NCBI GenBank assembly: GCA_041920505.1
Contig: JBHGXV010000045.1
Coordinates: forward strand, 33,475-97,474
Reading direction: 5' to 3'
DNA from: JBHGXV01 sp041920505
GTDB lineage: Bacteria > Bacillota > Bacilli > Brevibacillales > Brevibacillaceae
DNA: 64,000 bases
Positions 23,152-33,115 of the stretch are shown here, one piece after another; the stretch's first letter is position 1; each line of letters starts with the position of its first letter. The translations under genes were made by a program, and so were the position numbers. Below the pieces are notes generated by a model. That model ran no database searches. It was not told where the DNA came from and saw only the letters and a list, made by a program, of their open reading frames with translations.

Positions 23152-23691
23152 TCAATCGACGGCGCCAAGCTGGCGAATCACCCACCGGCACCACGAAAGC
23201 TCTTCTCGATCCAGTCGCAATCGCCGTTGATAAATCACGTACCGTCCGAAATGCCCGGAAGTGACGATCCCCGCTCCCCATTCTTTTTCCATCCGCACGA
23301 TCTCCTTTTCCCACTCGGCCACCCTGTTTTCGTACAGCGCGATCCGCTCCTGAAAAAGACGGATGGCGACCTTTTTGTCGAGCAAGCTGATCGCATACAC
23401 CTTGATTAAAAACTCGTCGCGCTGAATCGGCGGCGATGCCGGTTCGGTCTGTATCCATTCACGCAAAACATCCTTGCCTTTTTGTGTAATGGTGCAGACT
23501 TTCTTGTCAGGTTTTCCTGATTGTTCCACATATTCAACCGAAATCATCCCCTCCTCCTCTAGCTTCGCCAGAAGGGGATAAATCTGGCTGTGCCTGGCTT
23601 GCCAGAACGCTTCCATCATCTGCTGAAGTTCGTACCCCGTACAAGATTTTCGCGTAAGCAAACTGAGGAGCGCGTACCCAAGTGAATTCAT
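23152..23691 (-). CDS. PadR-family transcriptional regulator
   Basis: A 179-residue protein with the PadR winged helix (LGYALLSLLTRKSCTGYELQQMM, then HSQIYPLLAKLEEEGMISVEYV) in the first ~85 residues and a Vir-type coiled C-terminal dimerisation domain rich in charged residues. It is divergent from an MFS transporter gene with 125 bases between the starts. The gap holds a strong promoter for the transporter and an AT-rich inverted repeat over its -35, so it probably represses the transporter. ATG at 23691 follows GGAGG by five bases. Confidence 0.92.
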   Translation of the reverse strand: MNSLGYALLSLLTRKSCTGYELQQMMEAFWQARHSQIYPLLAKLEEEGMISVEYVEQSGKPDKKVCTITQKGKDVLREWIQTEPASPPIQRDEFLIKVYAISLLDKKVAIRLFQERIALYENRVAEWEKEIVRMEKEWGAGIVTSGHFGRYVIYQRRLRLDREELSWCRWVIRQLGAVD

Positions 23692-23737
23692 GCCTGCCTC
23701 CGTTCGGATCGATCTTTCTACATTAATTATATATATA

Positions 23738-23770
23738 AATATTGACATATTCAAACGGCAGGTCTATACT
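23738..23770 (+). promoter_or_regulatory. Sigma-A promoter of the MFS gene with overlapping inverted repeat
   Basis: TTGACA at 23742-23747, a 17-base spacer and TATACT at 23765-23770 form a near-consensus promoter. AATAT-TGAC-ATATT at 23738-23751 is a perfect inverted repeat covering the -35, well placed as a binding site for the divergent PadR protein (inference). Confidence 0.8.
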
Positions 23771-23816
23771 GATGACGTTTTCTTATGTCAATTTTTATAT
23801 ATGAGAGGTGGCTTCC

Positions 23817-24989
23817 ATGTTGTCATCAGATCGCGCACGGCGCAGGGGGAAAATGATTACCGCGTTCGCCGCCTTTCTCGCCTTTATGGGCATCGGGGTC
23901 GTGGACCCCCTGTTGCCTGTGATTGCCGAGCAGATCGGAGCAAGCCACTGGCAAGTGGAAATGCTGTTTACCGCCTATATCTTCACGATGGCTGTGATGA
24001 TGCTGCCAGCCGGTTTGCTCGCGGGGAGACTCGGCGATAAGCGGCTCATGGCGATTGGCCTGGGGATTGTCACGATCTTCTCCCTGCTTTGCGGATTCTC
24101 CCGCACCATCGCTGAGCTTTCCTGGTTTCGCGCAGGATGGGGATTGGGGAACTCGATGTTTTTTGCGACGGCCATGACGCTGTTGATCGCCCTGTCGGAT
24201 GACGTCAGTTCGGCGGTCGGCTTGTATGAAGCCGCCATCGGCCTGGGGATGGCCGGCGGGCCGCTGGTCGGGGGAATGCTCGGCGGCTACTCGTGGCGCT
24301 ATCCCTTCTACGCGACGGGTCTGTTGATCTTCGCCGCGTTCCTTTTGGTGATGAAGTTCGTCTCCGAGCCAAAAACGCCGCAAAAAAGACAGGTTGCGGG
24401 ACTTGCCGAGATGGCGCACTTGTTGGCGCACAAGCCATTCCTTCAGGGGGCGCTTTCGGCCATGATGTACTATTACGGCTTCTTCACCGTGTTGGCCTAT
24501 TCACCCCTTGTCCTGCGGTTGTCTGCCATTCAGTTGGGGCTGATCTTCTTCGGCTGGGGATTGTGCCTCGCTTACGGGTCCGCCATTCTCTCCCACCAAC
24601 TGGAACGAAAGTGGAAACCAAAGGTGTTGCTGCGCTTCGGCCTGATCAGTTTTGCCATCCTGTTGGCCGTATTATGGGTGATCAAAGCGCTCTGGCTGCT
24701 CATGCTCGTCATCATCTTCTCCGGGTTGGTGTCCGGACTGAACAACGCGTTGTTCACCAGCTACGTGATGGAGGAATCCCCCTACGCGCGGTCGATCACA
24801 TCCGGTGTGTACAACTTTGTGCGGTGGCTGGGGGCGGCGATCGCGCCGATCTTGTCCGGCGTGATCGGCGGGCTGTTCTCCCTTCATACGCCGTTCGGGA
24901 TTTCCGCGCTGGTGGTGCTGGCCGGATTCTTCATCATCTGCATCCGACTGGACTCCCGGCGTGTCCAGGAAAAAACGCTCCCGTACTAA
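23817..24989 (+). CDS. MFS transporter (drug-efflux type)
   Basis: A 390-residue protein with 12 predicted membrane helices. GVVDPLLPVIAEQIGAS in helix 1 is typical of 12-helix drug:proton antiporters, and GRLGDKRLMAIGL between helices 2 and 3 is the MFS motif A. The likely role is efflux of a toxic compound sensed by the divergent PadR regulator. ATG at 23817 is preceded by GAGAGGTGG. The gene ends 15 bases before a shared terminator stem. Confidence 0.9.
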   Translation: MLSSDRARRRGKMITAFAAFLAFMGIGVVDPLLPVIAEQIGASHWQVEMLFTAYIFTMAVMMLPAGLLAGRLGDKRLMAIGLGIVTIFSLLCGFSRTIAELSWFRAGWGLGNSMFFATAMTLLIALSDDVSSAVGLYEAAIGLGMAGGPLVGGMLGGYSWRYPFYATGLLIFAAFLLVMKFVSEPKTPQKRQVAGLAEMAHLLAHKPFLQGALSAMMYYYGFFTVLAYSPLVLRLSAIQLGLIFFGWGLCLAYGSAILSHQLERKWKPKVLLRFGLISFAILLAVLWVIKALWLLMLVIIFSGLVSGLNNALFTSYVMEESPYARSITSGVYNFVRWLGAAIAPILSGVIGGLFSLHTPFGISALVVLAGFFIICIRLDSRRVQEKTLPY

Positions 24990-25007
24990 CCCGTCACGGG
25001 AGCGTTT
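24971..25007. terminator. Bidirectional terminator between MFS gene and PrsA-like gene
   Basis: AAACGCTCCCGT pairs with ACGGGAGCGTTT. On the minus strand the stem is followed by TTTTTT, a strong terminator for the PrsA-like gene; on the plus strand only TTT follows, which is weaker for the MFS transcript. The left arm lies within the last codons of the MFS gene. Confidence 0.85.
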
Positions 25008-25042
25008 CCCATTGGTAAAGGCCGAAGCCGAGGCTGGGGCGG

Positions 25043-25639
25043 TTATCGCACTGCCGCCAGTTCACTATCCGATGTTTCGATCTTGGCGTTTTTCTTCAGG
25101 TTGTCCAGCCACTTCGGCAATTCTTTGCGCTTTTTCTCGGCGATGAGCAGCTTTTTCACCTGCGGCTTCGCCTGGTCGTAATCTTTGCCCAGCTTGTCCT
25201 TGTGCTTGTCGTAGTAGGCTTTCATCTCGTCTTCGGTGATCGGGAATGCTTTCTCCAAGAGCTTGTCCACCAGCATGCTCATGTACACTTTTTGCTTCAG
25301 ACTCTCCATGCTCAGGTGATTCATTTTCAAATACGCGTTAAATTTCTCGTCAGAACCGGCCTGTTTCTTGAGCGACTCCAATTCGCGGTTCACCTCGTCG
25401 TCGCTTACCGCCACTCCCTGTTTCTGTGCTTCCTCTTTGATCAACTGGTCATTGATCATCTTTTGCAACACCTGGGGGCCGCTCTTGTCCCTGAGCGCGT
25501 CGTAAAACGCATCCTTGCTGATCACGGTGCCGTTTACCTTGGCGATCGGCTCGGCATCCGGCTGTTGCGAAAACCCGAGCAAGACCAGGCCCAACAACAG
25601 AATGGACAAGGTCAGCAACGTCAGATCAAACTTTTTCAT
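25043..25639 (-). CDS. SurA/PrsA N-terminal-domain protein without PPIase domain
   Basis: A 198-residue protein with one N-terminal hydrophobic segment (LLTLSILLLGLVLLGF) that should anchor it outside the cell. IAKVNGTVISKDAFYDAL opens a SurA/PrsA N-terminal chaperone domain (residues about 32-150), followed by a Lys-rich C-terminal helix. Full-length PrsA foldases of about 290 residues carry a parvulin prolyl-isomerase domain, which is absent here. It therefore looks like a chaperone-only form. The signal has no lipobox cysteine, so it is probably a membrane anchor and not a lipoprotein. Confidence 0.85.
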   Translation of the reverse strand: MKKFDLTLLTLSILLLGLVLLGFSQQPDAEPIAKVNGTVISKDAFYDALRDKSGPQVLQKMINDQLIKEEAQKQGVAVSDDEVNRELESLKKQAGSDEKFNAYLKMNHLSMESLKQKVYMSMLVDKLLEKAFPITEDEMKAYYDKHKDKLGKDYDQAKPQVKKLLIAEKKRKELPKWLDNLKKNAKIETSDSELAAVR

Positions 25640-25765
25640 CGCATACCTCCATCATGATTCCTTCCTGACATCCCGTTCGCCACATTCGAGTATACCCGCC
25701 GTGTATGTGACAATTATGGAATTTGGCGTTTCACAACCTTTCCACATTTTTCGGCCGTAGTGATG

Positions 25766-25793
25766 AAAAAGACGTCGGCCATTGGGCCGACGC
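25766..25793 (-). terminator. Intrinsic terminator after YheC/D gene
   Basis: On the minus strand GCGTCGGCC-CAAT-GGCCGACGT is followed by TTTTT, starting a few bases after the stop codon of the YheC/D-type gene. Confidence 0.88.
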
Positions 25794-25797
25794 CCGT

Positions 25798-26910
25798 CTA
25801 TTGTTCGGAGGATTCATTCCATGCGGCCAGGCGAACCTGGCGGCCACGGGCGGCCAGATAGAGCGCGTACTCCAACGGACGGCGGATCGCCTGCCGGTAC
25901 CGTTGCATCTGCCCCATCTGGCGAAAAATCTCCCGCCCCGGCTTGGGGTTCACCTCGATCAGCCAGACACGACCGTCCACATCCACGCCGATGTCCAACC
26001 CCAGTTCGATCATCCGCCCATAGTGCTTCTCGATCGTTTGCGCTGTCTGTTCGGCCAGTTCGTGACACTCATGCAGAATCGCCCCTGCCCGCTGTTGGCC
26101 GAACCGCCCGGTCAGAAACGCTCCCGCAGGCACCGGCTTGCCGCCGCCGTGGAGATTGGAGGTGGAGCTTTGTCTGCCGCCGATCCGCACGCCCGCGCCG
26201 GTCACGCTCCACTGTCCCAGGCTGTTTTTTTGGATCAACAGCCGGATGTCCACAGCGCGATCGGGCACAAGGTCAAGATACAGGCCCTGCTGGACGATGA
26301 ATTTGTCTCCTGTGGCCCATCTGCTCACCCAGTCGAGGAGCGCATGGACGGAACGGAGTTGCCGGACCCTTCTTCCCCGCAGCTTGTCGCGGCCCAGCAA
26401 GTGGTAGGCCCCGTCCTTGCGCTCGATGCGCAATACGTCCCGCCCGCCGGTTCCGTTGCTCGGCTTGACGTAAAGCAGCCGGTGTCTCATCAGCATCTCG
26501 CGCAGCTTCGAGCGGTTGTACAGATGCGTTTCCGGCAGCCAGCGGCGCATCCGCTCATCTTGTTCCAGCACTTGATGAACCCTCCACTTGTTCGCCAGGC
26601 GGTTGTTGGCATACAGCAAGCCGTTTTGCTTGCGAAACGCGACGTATTCCCGAAACGCCGGGCTGCGCATGAAGCGAAACCGGTCGATCACCACGTCCGG
26701 CAAGGGAAACCGCCTGCTCACCCAGCCCCCGCCCTGTGCGGGAACAAACCCGCGAATCAGCCGCTTGGCGAGGGATGCATCCGGCGGAGAAAACAAAAAA
26801 ACGGTCGCGCCCAACTCCCGTCCTTCCCGAATCAATCGGCGAAAATACGCCGGTTCCGCAAACCGGGTTCCTTCCCGCCAGGTCAGAATGCCGATACAGG
26901 GTTTCTCCAT
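25798..26910 (-). CDS. YheC/YheD-family spore-coat-associated protein (ATP-grasp-like)
   Basis: A 370-residue protein of the YheC/D family. Residues about 60-100 carry VVIDRFRFMRSPAFREYV. The centre has LLYVKPSNGTGGRDVLRIER, which resembles the ATP-binding loop of ATP-grasp enzymes. LGLDIGVDVDGRVWLIEVNPKPGRE near residues 300-325 matches the metal/ATP site (EVNxxPG). In B. subtilis, YheC and YheD are made in sporulation and YheD localises to the forespore surface; the substrate is unknown. ATG at 26910 has a strong GGAGG stretch upstream. Alone on its transcript. Confidence 0.88.
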   Translation of the reverse strand: MEKPCIGILTWREGTRFAEPAYFRRLIREGRELGATVFLFSPPDASLAKRLIRGFVPAQGGGWVSRRFPLPDVVIDRFRFMRSPAFREYVAFRKQNGLLYANNRLANKWRVHQVLEQDERMRRWLPETHLYNRSKLREMLMRHRLLYVKPSNGTGGRDVLRIERKDGAYHLLGRDKLRGRRVRQLRSVHALLDWVSRWATGDKFIVQQGLYLDLVPDRAVDIRLLIQKNSLGQWSVTGAGVRIGGRQSSTSNLHGGGKPVPAGAFLTGRFGQQRAGAILHECHELAEQTAQTIEKHYGRMIELGLDIGVDVDGRVWLIEVNPKPGREIFRQMGQMQRYRQAIRRPLEYALYLAARGRQVRLAAWNESSEQ

Positions 26911-27002
26911 ACCCTCCCCCTCCTTGCTCTTCCCTGGCAGTCTATTCACCCGGCCCCCCATGGAGTGCGCCCATGACAGGCTGTACGGTTGTCTCTTTTC
27001 CG

Positions 27003-27917
27003 TCAACGGTTGCACAGAGTATGTTCCAGTCGGCGCATATCCTCAGGACACGGCGCTTCGACGACGAGCTGCCGCTCGCCGAAGGGATGGCGAAGCGTCA
27101 GCATGCCGGCGTGCAACGCTTGCCGACTAATTCCCGCCGTCCGGCCGCCGTAGAGGGTGTCGCCGATCAGCGGGTGGCCCATATGGCTCAGGTGGACGCG
27201 AATCTGGTGCGTCCGGCCGGTGTCCAGCTTGCACGCCAGTTTGGTCGCGCTCCCGTACCGCTCGATCACCTGGAAATGGGTGACGGCCGACTCGCCGTTG
27301 GCACTGACCCGTCTGCGCGACGGGTGGTGCCGATCCCGGCCGATCGGAGCGTCGATCGTGCCGCTGTCCGCTTTCACCCGGCCGTGAACAAACGCGATGT
27401 ACTGTCGGCTGATTTCCCGCAGCCTGAGCCGTTCGTCCAACAGCGCCGAGGCCAGTGCATGCTTGGCGTACAAGACCGCGCCCGACGTCTCCTGATCCAG
27501 CCGGTGCACATGGCGCACCTTTGCCTGAATGCCGTTTTGGGCGAAGTGTCCGGCGACGGCGTGATCCAGCGTGCCGGTGTGTCGGGGAGACGTGGGATGC
27601 AAGAGCATGCCCGCCGGTTTGTTGACGACCAATAGATGGTCGTCTTCGTAGAGGACGTCCAGCGGCCGATCATCCGGCTCCACTCCCCACGCTTCCGGCA
27701 GGCAGACGCGCAGCCGGATCTCCTGTCCCGCTTCGACGCGCTGCTGCCGGGAGACGGGGCTTCCGGCAACGAGCACCTCTTTTTGCTGAAACAACAGGTG
27801 GATCGTCTTGCGCGGCAGCCCCCACCGCTCCCGCAAGAGTTCGCCTGCGGCGATCCCGTCCTCGTCCGGCCCCAGCGTGCCGACCAGCCATTCGCCCTCT
27901 TTGTTCATCGCGATCAT
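27003..27917 (-). CDS. RluA-family pseudouridine synthase
   Basis: A 304-residue protein with an N-terminal S4-like segment and the RluA catalytic domain. RHVHRLDQETSGAVLYAK contains the catalytic aspartate, and LDTGRTHQIRVHLSHMGHPLIGDTLYGG the second conserved block. It converts uridine to pseudouridine in rRNA or tRNA; the target site cannot be told. ATG at 27917 with AAGGAG eight bases upstream is preferred over an earlier start. Confidence 0.93.
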   Translation of the reverse strand: MIAMNKEGEWLVGTLGPDEDGIAAGELLRERWGLPRKTIHLLFQQKEVLVAGSPVSRQQRVEAGQEIRLRVCLPEAWGVEPDDRPLDVLYEDDHLLVVNKPAGMLLHPTSPRHTGTLDHAVAGHFAQNGIQAKVRHVHRLDQETSGAVLYAKHALASALLDERLRLREISRQYIAFVHGRVKADSGTIDAPIGRDRHHPSRRRVSANGESAVTHFQVIERYGSATKLACKLDTGRTHQIRVHLSHMGHPLIGDTLYGGRTAGISRQALHAGMLTLRHPFGERQLVVEAPCPEDMRRLEHTLCNR

Positions 27918-27962
27918 CGTGGCTACTCCTTTTTGCAAAGATCGGCAATCCAGATGTCTGGA

Positions 27963-28310
27963 TCACGCTTGCGCCAGCGCGTCGCTCACCTGGACGACGC
28001 GGTCGAGAAAGCGCTCGATTTCCTCGCGGCTCTTGCCCAGCTTGCTGACGAAGCGGACCAGCTCCTTGCCCTCGCAAAAGGCGATGAAACTGGGAATGCC
28101 AAACACGTCCAACTGCTGCGCCAGTTCGGGGAAATGGTCGCGATTCACAGCCACCATGTCCAGCTTGGCGGCGTACGCCTGCTCCACCTCAGGCATGAAC
28201 GGGTCGATCCGGTGGCAATCCGGGCACCAGTCGGTGTAAAATTTGACAACCACTGGTTTTGTCGATTGGATGGCCTCGTCAAACTCGGCTTGTGCCTTGA
28301 TTTCTCTCAT
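27963..28310 (-). CDS. Thioredoxin-family protein
   Basis: A 115-residue thioredoxin-fold protein with active site YTDWCPDCHRIDPFM (CPDC rather than CGPC) and the cis-proline in FGIPSFIAF. It has no signal peptide, so it acts in the cytoplasm as a thiol reductase. Its start region overlaps the 3' end of the LysR gene by about 32 bases, so the two are probably co-transcribed. The ATG at 28310 follows AGGGTGG. Confidence 0.92.
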   Translation of the reverse strand: MREIKAQAEFDEAIQSTKPVVVKFYTDWCPDCHRIDPFMPEVEQAYAAKLDMVAVNRDHFPELAQQLDVFGIPSFIAFCEGKELVRFVSKLGKSREEIERFLDRVVQVSDALAQA

Positions 28311-29277
28311 GGTTTCCACCCTTTCTCACAGATGTTTGCTCTAGTGTACCACACCCGGCCGGACTCTGTCGCGTGACGGGACCCGGCGGTTCGGGCGGGG
28401 TGTAGGCGGTGCGCAGGTAGTGCAAAAACGCCCTGGCCGGTTTGGACAGATGCCGGTCTTTGTGATACGCCACCACCAGTGTCCGCTCCGGTCGGGTCGT
28501 CAGCCTGACGTAGGCGGGCGAGACGGCGGTTCCGGGGGCGCGCGTGATCATCAGCGGCGCGAACGAGACGCCCATCCCGGCGGCCACCAGCGACTGCACG
28601 GTCTGGATGTTGCTGCTCTCAAACACGATGTGCGGGCGGAATCCGGCCCGTTCGCACAGATCGAGCGAAATCTGCCGAAATCCCTGCCCTTGTTTGAGCA
28701 GGACGAACGGCTGGTCGGCCAGGAAGGCGAGATCCACCTCTTCCTCTTTGGCGAGCGGATGGTTAGGCGGCAAAGCGAGGTAGATTTCCTCGCAAAACGC
28801 CGGTTCCACAACAAGTGACGCGTCCTGGATCGGCATCGTCAACAGGCTCACATCCAGTTTGCCGCGAACGAGCAACTCCTCCAGATGGCTGGACGTGTCT
28901 TCGATCAATTGCAGCTCGACGCCGGGATACTCCCGGGTAAACGCCGGGATGACGTGAGGCAGCACGTACGCCCCGGTGATCGGCAAACTGCCGACGAACA
29001 ATTTGCCCGCGTGACCGCTGGCGTAGGCGCGCATCTCCCGCTCCAGCCCCTCTGCCTGGTCGAGCAGTTGTCGCGCCACCTGGACAAACCGCTCCCCCGC
29101 GTCCGTCAGTTCGACATGGTGCGGCAATCGATGAAACAGTGAGATTCCCCAGGCCTTTTCCAGCTTGGCCACTTGCTGGCTAAGCGATGGCTGGGCCAGA
29201 TGCAACCGGGCCGCAGCGCGGGAAAAACTGCGCTCCTCGGCGACAGCCAGCACGTAGCGGATTTGCCGAAGTTCCAT
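28279..29277 (-). CDS. LysR-family transcriptional regulator
   Basis: A 332-residue LysR protein. The N-terminal helix-turn-helix (ELRQIRYVLAVAEERSFSRAAARL, then QPSLSQQVAKLEKAWG) is textbook, and the rest is a periplasmic-binding-like effector domain (VGSLPITGAYVLPHVIPAF; VAAGMGVSFAPLMI). The last ~30 residues are a proline- and glycine-rich tail that runs over the thioredoxin start. It is divergent from leuC with 118 bases between; LysR proteins often control the divergent gene, but the effector is unknown. Confidence 0.93.
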   Translation of the reverse strand: MELRQIRYVLAVAEERSFSRAAARLHLAQPSLSQQVAKLEKAWGISLFHRLPHHVELTDAGERFVQVARQLLDQAEGLEREMRAYASGHAGKLFVGSLPITGAYVLPHVIPAFTREYPGVELQLIEDTSSHLEELLVRGKLDVSLLTMPIQDASLVVEPAFCEEIYLALPPNHPLAKEEEVDLAFLADQPFVLLKQGQGFRQISLDLCERAGFRPHIVFESSNIQTVQSLVAAGMGVSFAPLMITRAPGTAVSPAYVRLTTRPERTLVVAYHKDRHLSKPARAFLHYLRTAYTPPEPPGPVTRQSPAGCGTLEQTSVRKGGNHERNQGTSRV

Positions 29278-29330
29278 GGTTTCACCTCCGCCTATAGATG
29301 ATTCCTATTGCTCTTATCATTATTATATCT

Positions 29331-29359
29331 TTGACCTATTTTCCTGACCATGGTACAAC
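29331..29359 (+). promoter_or_regulatory. Probable promoter of leuC-leuD
   Basis: TTGACC (29331-29336), 17 bases, then TACAAC (29354-29359) gives a moderate sigma-A promoter starting transcription about 30 bases before leuC. ATGAT and ATCAT lie 13 bases apart just upstream (29298-29302 and 29316-29320), and could be part of a LysR-type binding site. No T-box or leader peptide is seen. Confidence 0.4.
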
Positions 29360-29395
29360 CGAAGAAAGATGAATCGTGTACGAGGAGGAGTTGCC

Positions 29396-30817
<1,422 letters not shown>

Positions 30818-30847
30818 ACGCATAATACCACGCAAGGAGGGTTTCCG

Positions 30848-31453
30848 ATGGAACCGTTTGTCATTCATACCGGCGTCGCCGCGCCGCTGGACCGCGTCAA
30901 TGTGGACACGGACGCGATCATCCCGAAACAATTCCTGAAGCGCATCGAACGCAGCGGGTTTGGCCAGTTCCTGTTCTACGAATGGCGGTTCACCCCCGAA
31001 GGCGAGCCGATTGACTCGTTTGTGCTCAACCAGCCCAAATACGCCGGGGCGACCATCCTGTTGGCCCGCAACAACTTCGGCTGCGGCTCGTCGCGCGAAC
31101 ACGCCCCCTGGGCCTTGCTCGACTACGGCTTTCGGGCGATCATCGCTCCGTCGTTCGCCGACATCTTTTACAACAACTGCTTCAAGAACGGGATTCTGCC
31201 GATCAGGCTGTCCGAGGAGCAGGTACAGGCGCTCTTTGAACGCGCCAATCGTTACGACGGCTACCGGTTGACGATCGACCTGACCCAACAGACCGTAAGC
31301 GATGAACACAGCCTCACATGCTCGTTTGAGGTGGACCCGTACCGGCGTCACCTCCTGCTCAACGGTCTGGACGACATCGGGCTCACCCTGCAGCACGAAG
31401 ACAAGATCGCCGCATACGAAGCGAAGCACTGCCCCGTCGCCCAGACACGGTAA
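30848..31453 (+). CDS. leuD: 3-isopropylmalate dehydratase small subunit LeuD
   Basis: A 201-residue swivel-domain protein: VNVDTDAIIPKQFLKRIERSGFG near the N terminus and LLARNNFGCGSSREHAPWAL in the centre are the LeuD signatures. It pairs with LeuC. AAGGAGGGT lies before the ATG. Length is typical. Confidence 0.96.
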   Translation: MEPFVIHTGVAAPLDRVNVDTDAIIPKQFLKRIERSGFGQFLFYEWRFTPEGEPIDSFVLNQPKYAGATILLARNNFGCGSSREHAPWALLDYGFRAIIAPSFADIFYNNCFKNGILPIRLSEEQVQALFERANRYDGYRLTIDLTQQTVSDEHSLTCSFEVDPYRRHLLLNGLDDIGLTLQHEDKIAAYEAKHCPVAQTR

Positions 31454-31554
31454 GACAAAAGAGACCGGGAAGACTTCCCTCCTCCCGTGATGTGATCAGA
31501 CTCGATGCTCGGTGTATCCGCCGTCAGGGAACCCCCCTTCCCCTGCTCAACCAG

Positions 31555-31597
31555 AAGCGCCCTTGTCCATGCCAACAGGCAGGAGACAAGGGCGCTT
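31555..31597. terminator. Hairpin between convergent leuD and DedA genes
   Basis: AAGCGCCCTTGTC pairs with GACAAGGGCGCTT (13 bp) across 17 bases. It sits in the 166-base gap between the convergent leuD and DedA-type genes, where a terminator is expected. No U run follows on either strand, so intrinsic termination is only likely, not shown. Confidence 0.45.
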
Positions 31598-31619
31598 GCA
31601 TGTCCGACGGCGCGGCTGT

Positions 31620-32222
31620 TTACACGGAGAGTCTGCGCTGTTTTCGCTTTTTGCTTGCCGCCAACACGATGCCGACTGCGACGCCGAAAAGCAAAACAGG
31701 CAGCCAATGCCGGTAAAACACGTGATGGAACTTCTTCCACGCGGTTTCGAGATACTTGCCAAACACGACAAACGATGTCACCCAGACAAGCGAACCCAGC
31801 GCATTGTACAGGGAAAACAAGGAAAACGGCATGCGGTTGATCCCGGCCAGGTACGTGGCGAGCACGCGAACGCCGGCAACGAACTTGGCAAACAGGACAA
31901 CCATCACCTGGTAGCGGTGAAAATGCGCTTCAGCCCGTTCGATCTTCGCGCGGGTCAGTCCGACGAGCGGGCCGAACCGTTCGAGAATGCTACGGCCGAA
32001 CGAACGCCCGAGACCGTACGCGACGGAGCAGCCAATCACGCTGGCCAGCGTGGCGAAGCACAAAAGAGGCACCAGCTTCAGATCTCCCCGGCTCCACTCG
32101 ATGCCCGCCAGCACCAGTATCGTCTCGCCGGGAAAGGGAATGCCGATCATCTCCGCCAGCAGCATGAGAAAAATGCCGAGATATCCGTAGTGTTGCACCC
32201 AAAACGGCACATCAACGTGCAT
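31620..32222 (-). CDS. DedA-family membrane protein
   Basis: A 200-residue DedA/SNARE-associated-like protein. Motifs include MIGIPFPGETILVLAG, GCSVAYGLGRSFGR and VLFAKFVAGVRVLATYLAGINRMPFSLF. About five hydrophobic segments are present. DedA proteins are lipid scramblases/flippases, with some members recycling undecaprenyl phosphate or phosphatidylethanolamine. The next gene upstream is a PAP2 phosphatase of the undecaprenyl-pyrophosphatase type, which fits a lipid-carrier role for both. Confidence 0.92.
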   Translation of the reverse strand: MHVDVPFWVQHYGYLGIFLMLLAEMIGIPFPGETILVLAGIEWSRGDLKLVPLLCFATLASVIGCSVAYGLGRSFGRSILERFGPLVGLTRAKIERAEAHFHRYQVMVVLFAKFVAGVRVLATYLAGINRMPFSLFSLYNALGSLVWVTSFVVFGKYLETAWKKFHHVFYRHWLPVLLFGVAVGIVLAASKKRKQRRLSV

Positions 32223-32244
32223 GACAGCTCACCTTTCTTCTGGT

Positions 32245-32889
32245 CTACAGACGATAATGACGAGACTGGCGGCTTCTGCCGTCGTACTCGGTCCGATCCG
32301 TTCGATAACGGGAGAGGATCGGAACCCGTCCGGCCAGCATGCCGTACATTCGGAACACCCACTGTACCACGGGCTCGGCCAGATGGGGGAAGCTCACAAG
32401 CAACGCGCTGGTGACAAACGCCAGACATGCGCCGCCCAGCACGTCAGCAGGATAGTGAACGCCGACGAACACGCGGGAGAGAGCAGTCAGAACCGCCAGC
32501 AGAAACACCCACACGCTTCCTCTGTGGCCGCGCATCATGATCGTGATCGCAACGGCAAACGCCAGCGCCGTGTGATCGCTCACAAACGACGATTCCGTCG
32601 CCGAATGGGGAATCAACTGATGAACCGCATGGTCGACGAACGGACGGGGATGCCAGTACACGGCGTGAATGCCCTGGTTGGCGAGCAGGGCCAGCCCCGT
32701 GGACAGTGCCGCCAATATGGCGGTTCGTTGCCGGCTGGCACGCGCCTCCTCTGTGCCGCCAAACCACAACAACAGAAGAATGCCGGCAAACATGGCGGGC
32801 GAGAGATTGGCGATGAGGATCATGGTTTGGTCAAGCCAGGAGAAATGTCCGGCCCATTGGTTGATCGCTTGGAACAGTTCATGGTTCAT
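32245..32889 (-). CDS. PAP2-family phosphatase, undecaprenyl-diphosphatase (BcrC) type
   Basis: A 214-residue membrane protein with about six helices. The PAP2 motifs are visible: HPRPFVDH, FVSDHTALAFAV (SDH in place of SGH) and SRVFVGVHYPADVLGG with the active histidine. BcrC-type enzymes dephosphorylate undecaprenyl pyrophosphate outside the membrane and give bacitracin tolerance. ATG at 32889 has AGGAGG eight bases upstream; an earlier in-frame ATG exists. It lies 22 bases before the DedA gene. Confidence 0.85.
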   Translation of the reverse strand: MNHELFQAINQWAGHFSWLDQTMILIANLSPAMFAGILLLLWFGGTEEARASRQRTAILAALSTGLALLANQGIHAVYWHPRPFVDHAVHQLIPHSATESSFVSDHTALAFAVAITIMMRGHRGSVWVFLLAVLTALSRVFVGVHYPADVLGGACLAFVTSALLVSFPHLAEPVVQWVFRMYGMLAGRVPILSRYRTDRTEYDGRSRQSRHYRL

Positions 32890-33050
32890 GGTCGTGTCCT
32901 CCTGAATCTCTGCGGTGCTCATTTTTTCATCATAGTCGAAAAACAGGTCCATCTCAATCCACATTTCTGCCACAATCTCGCGGCCACAGAAACCGACCGG
33001 CTTCACCCCGCGCATTTACGGCACGAACCGCTCCCCAAACCAGAACGGCA

Positions 33051-33080
33051 AACACCGGCAGGCACCCGCCCGCCGGTGTT
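33051..33080 (-). terminator. Probable terminator after acyl-CoA ligase gene
   Basis: AACACCGGC pairs with GCCGGTGTT; on the minus strand only a short TTT follows. It lies 36 bases after the acyl-CoA ligase stop codon and before the PAP2 gene. Confidence 0.5.
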
Positions 33081-33115
33081 CGTCCGCTGTTTTTGGCTTA
33101 TGCGCTTCTCGCTGT

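Noticed and set aside
29278..29395. T-box leader before leuC
   Set aside because: Only about 118 bases separate lysR and leuC, with no T-box motif and no room for specifier and terminator stems.
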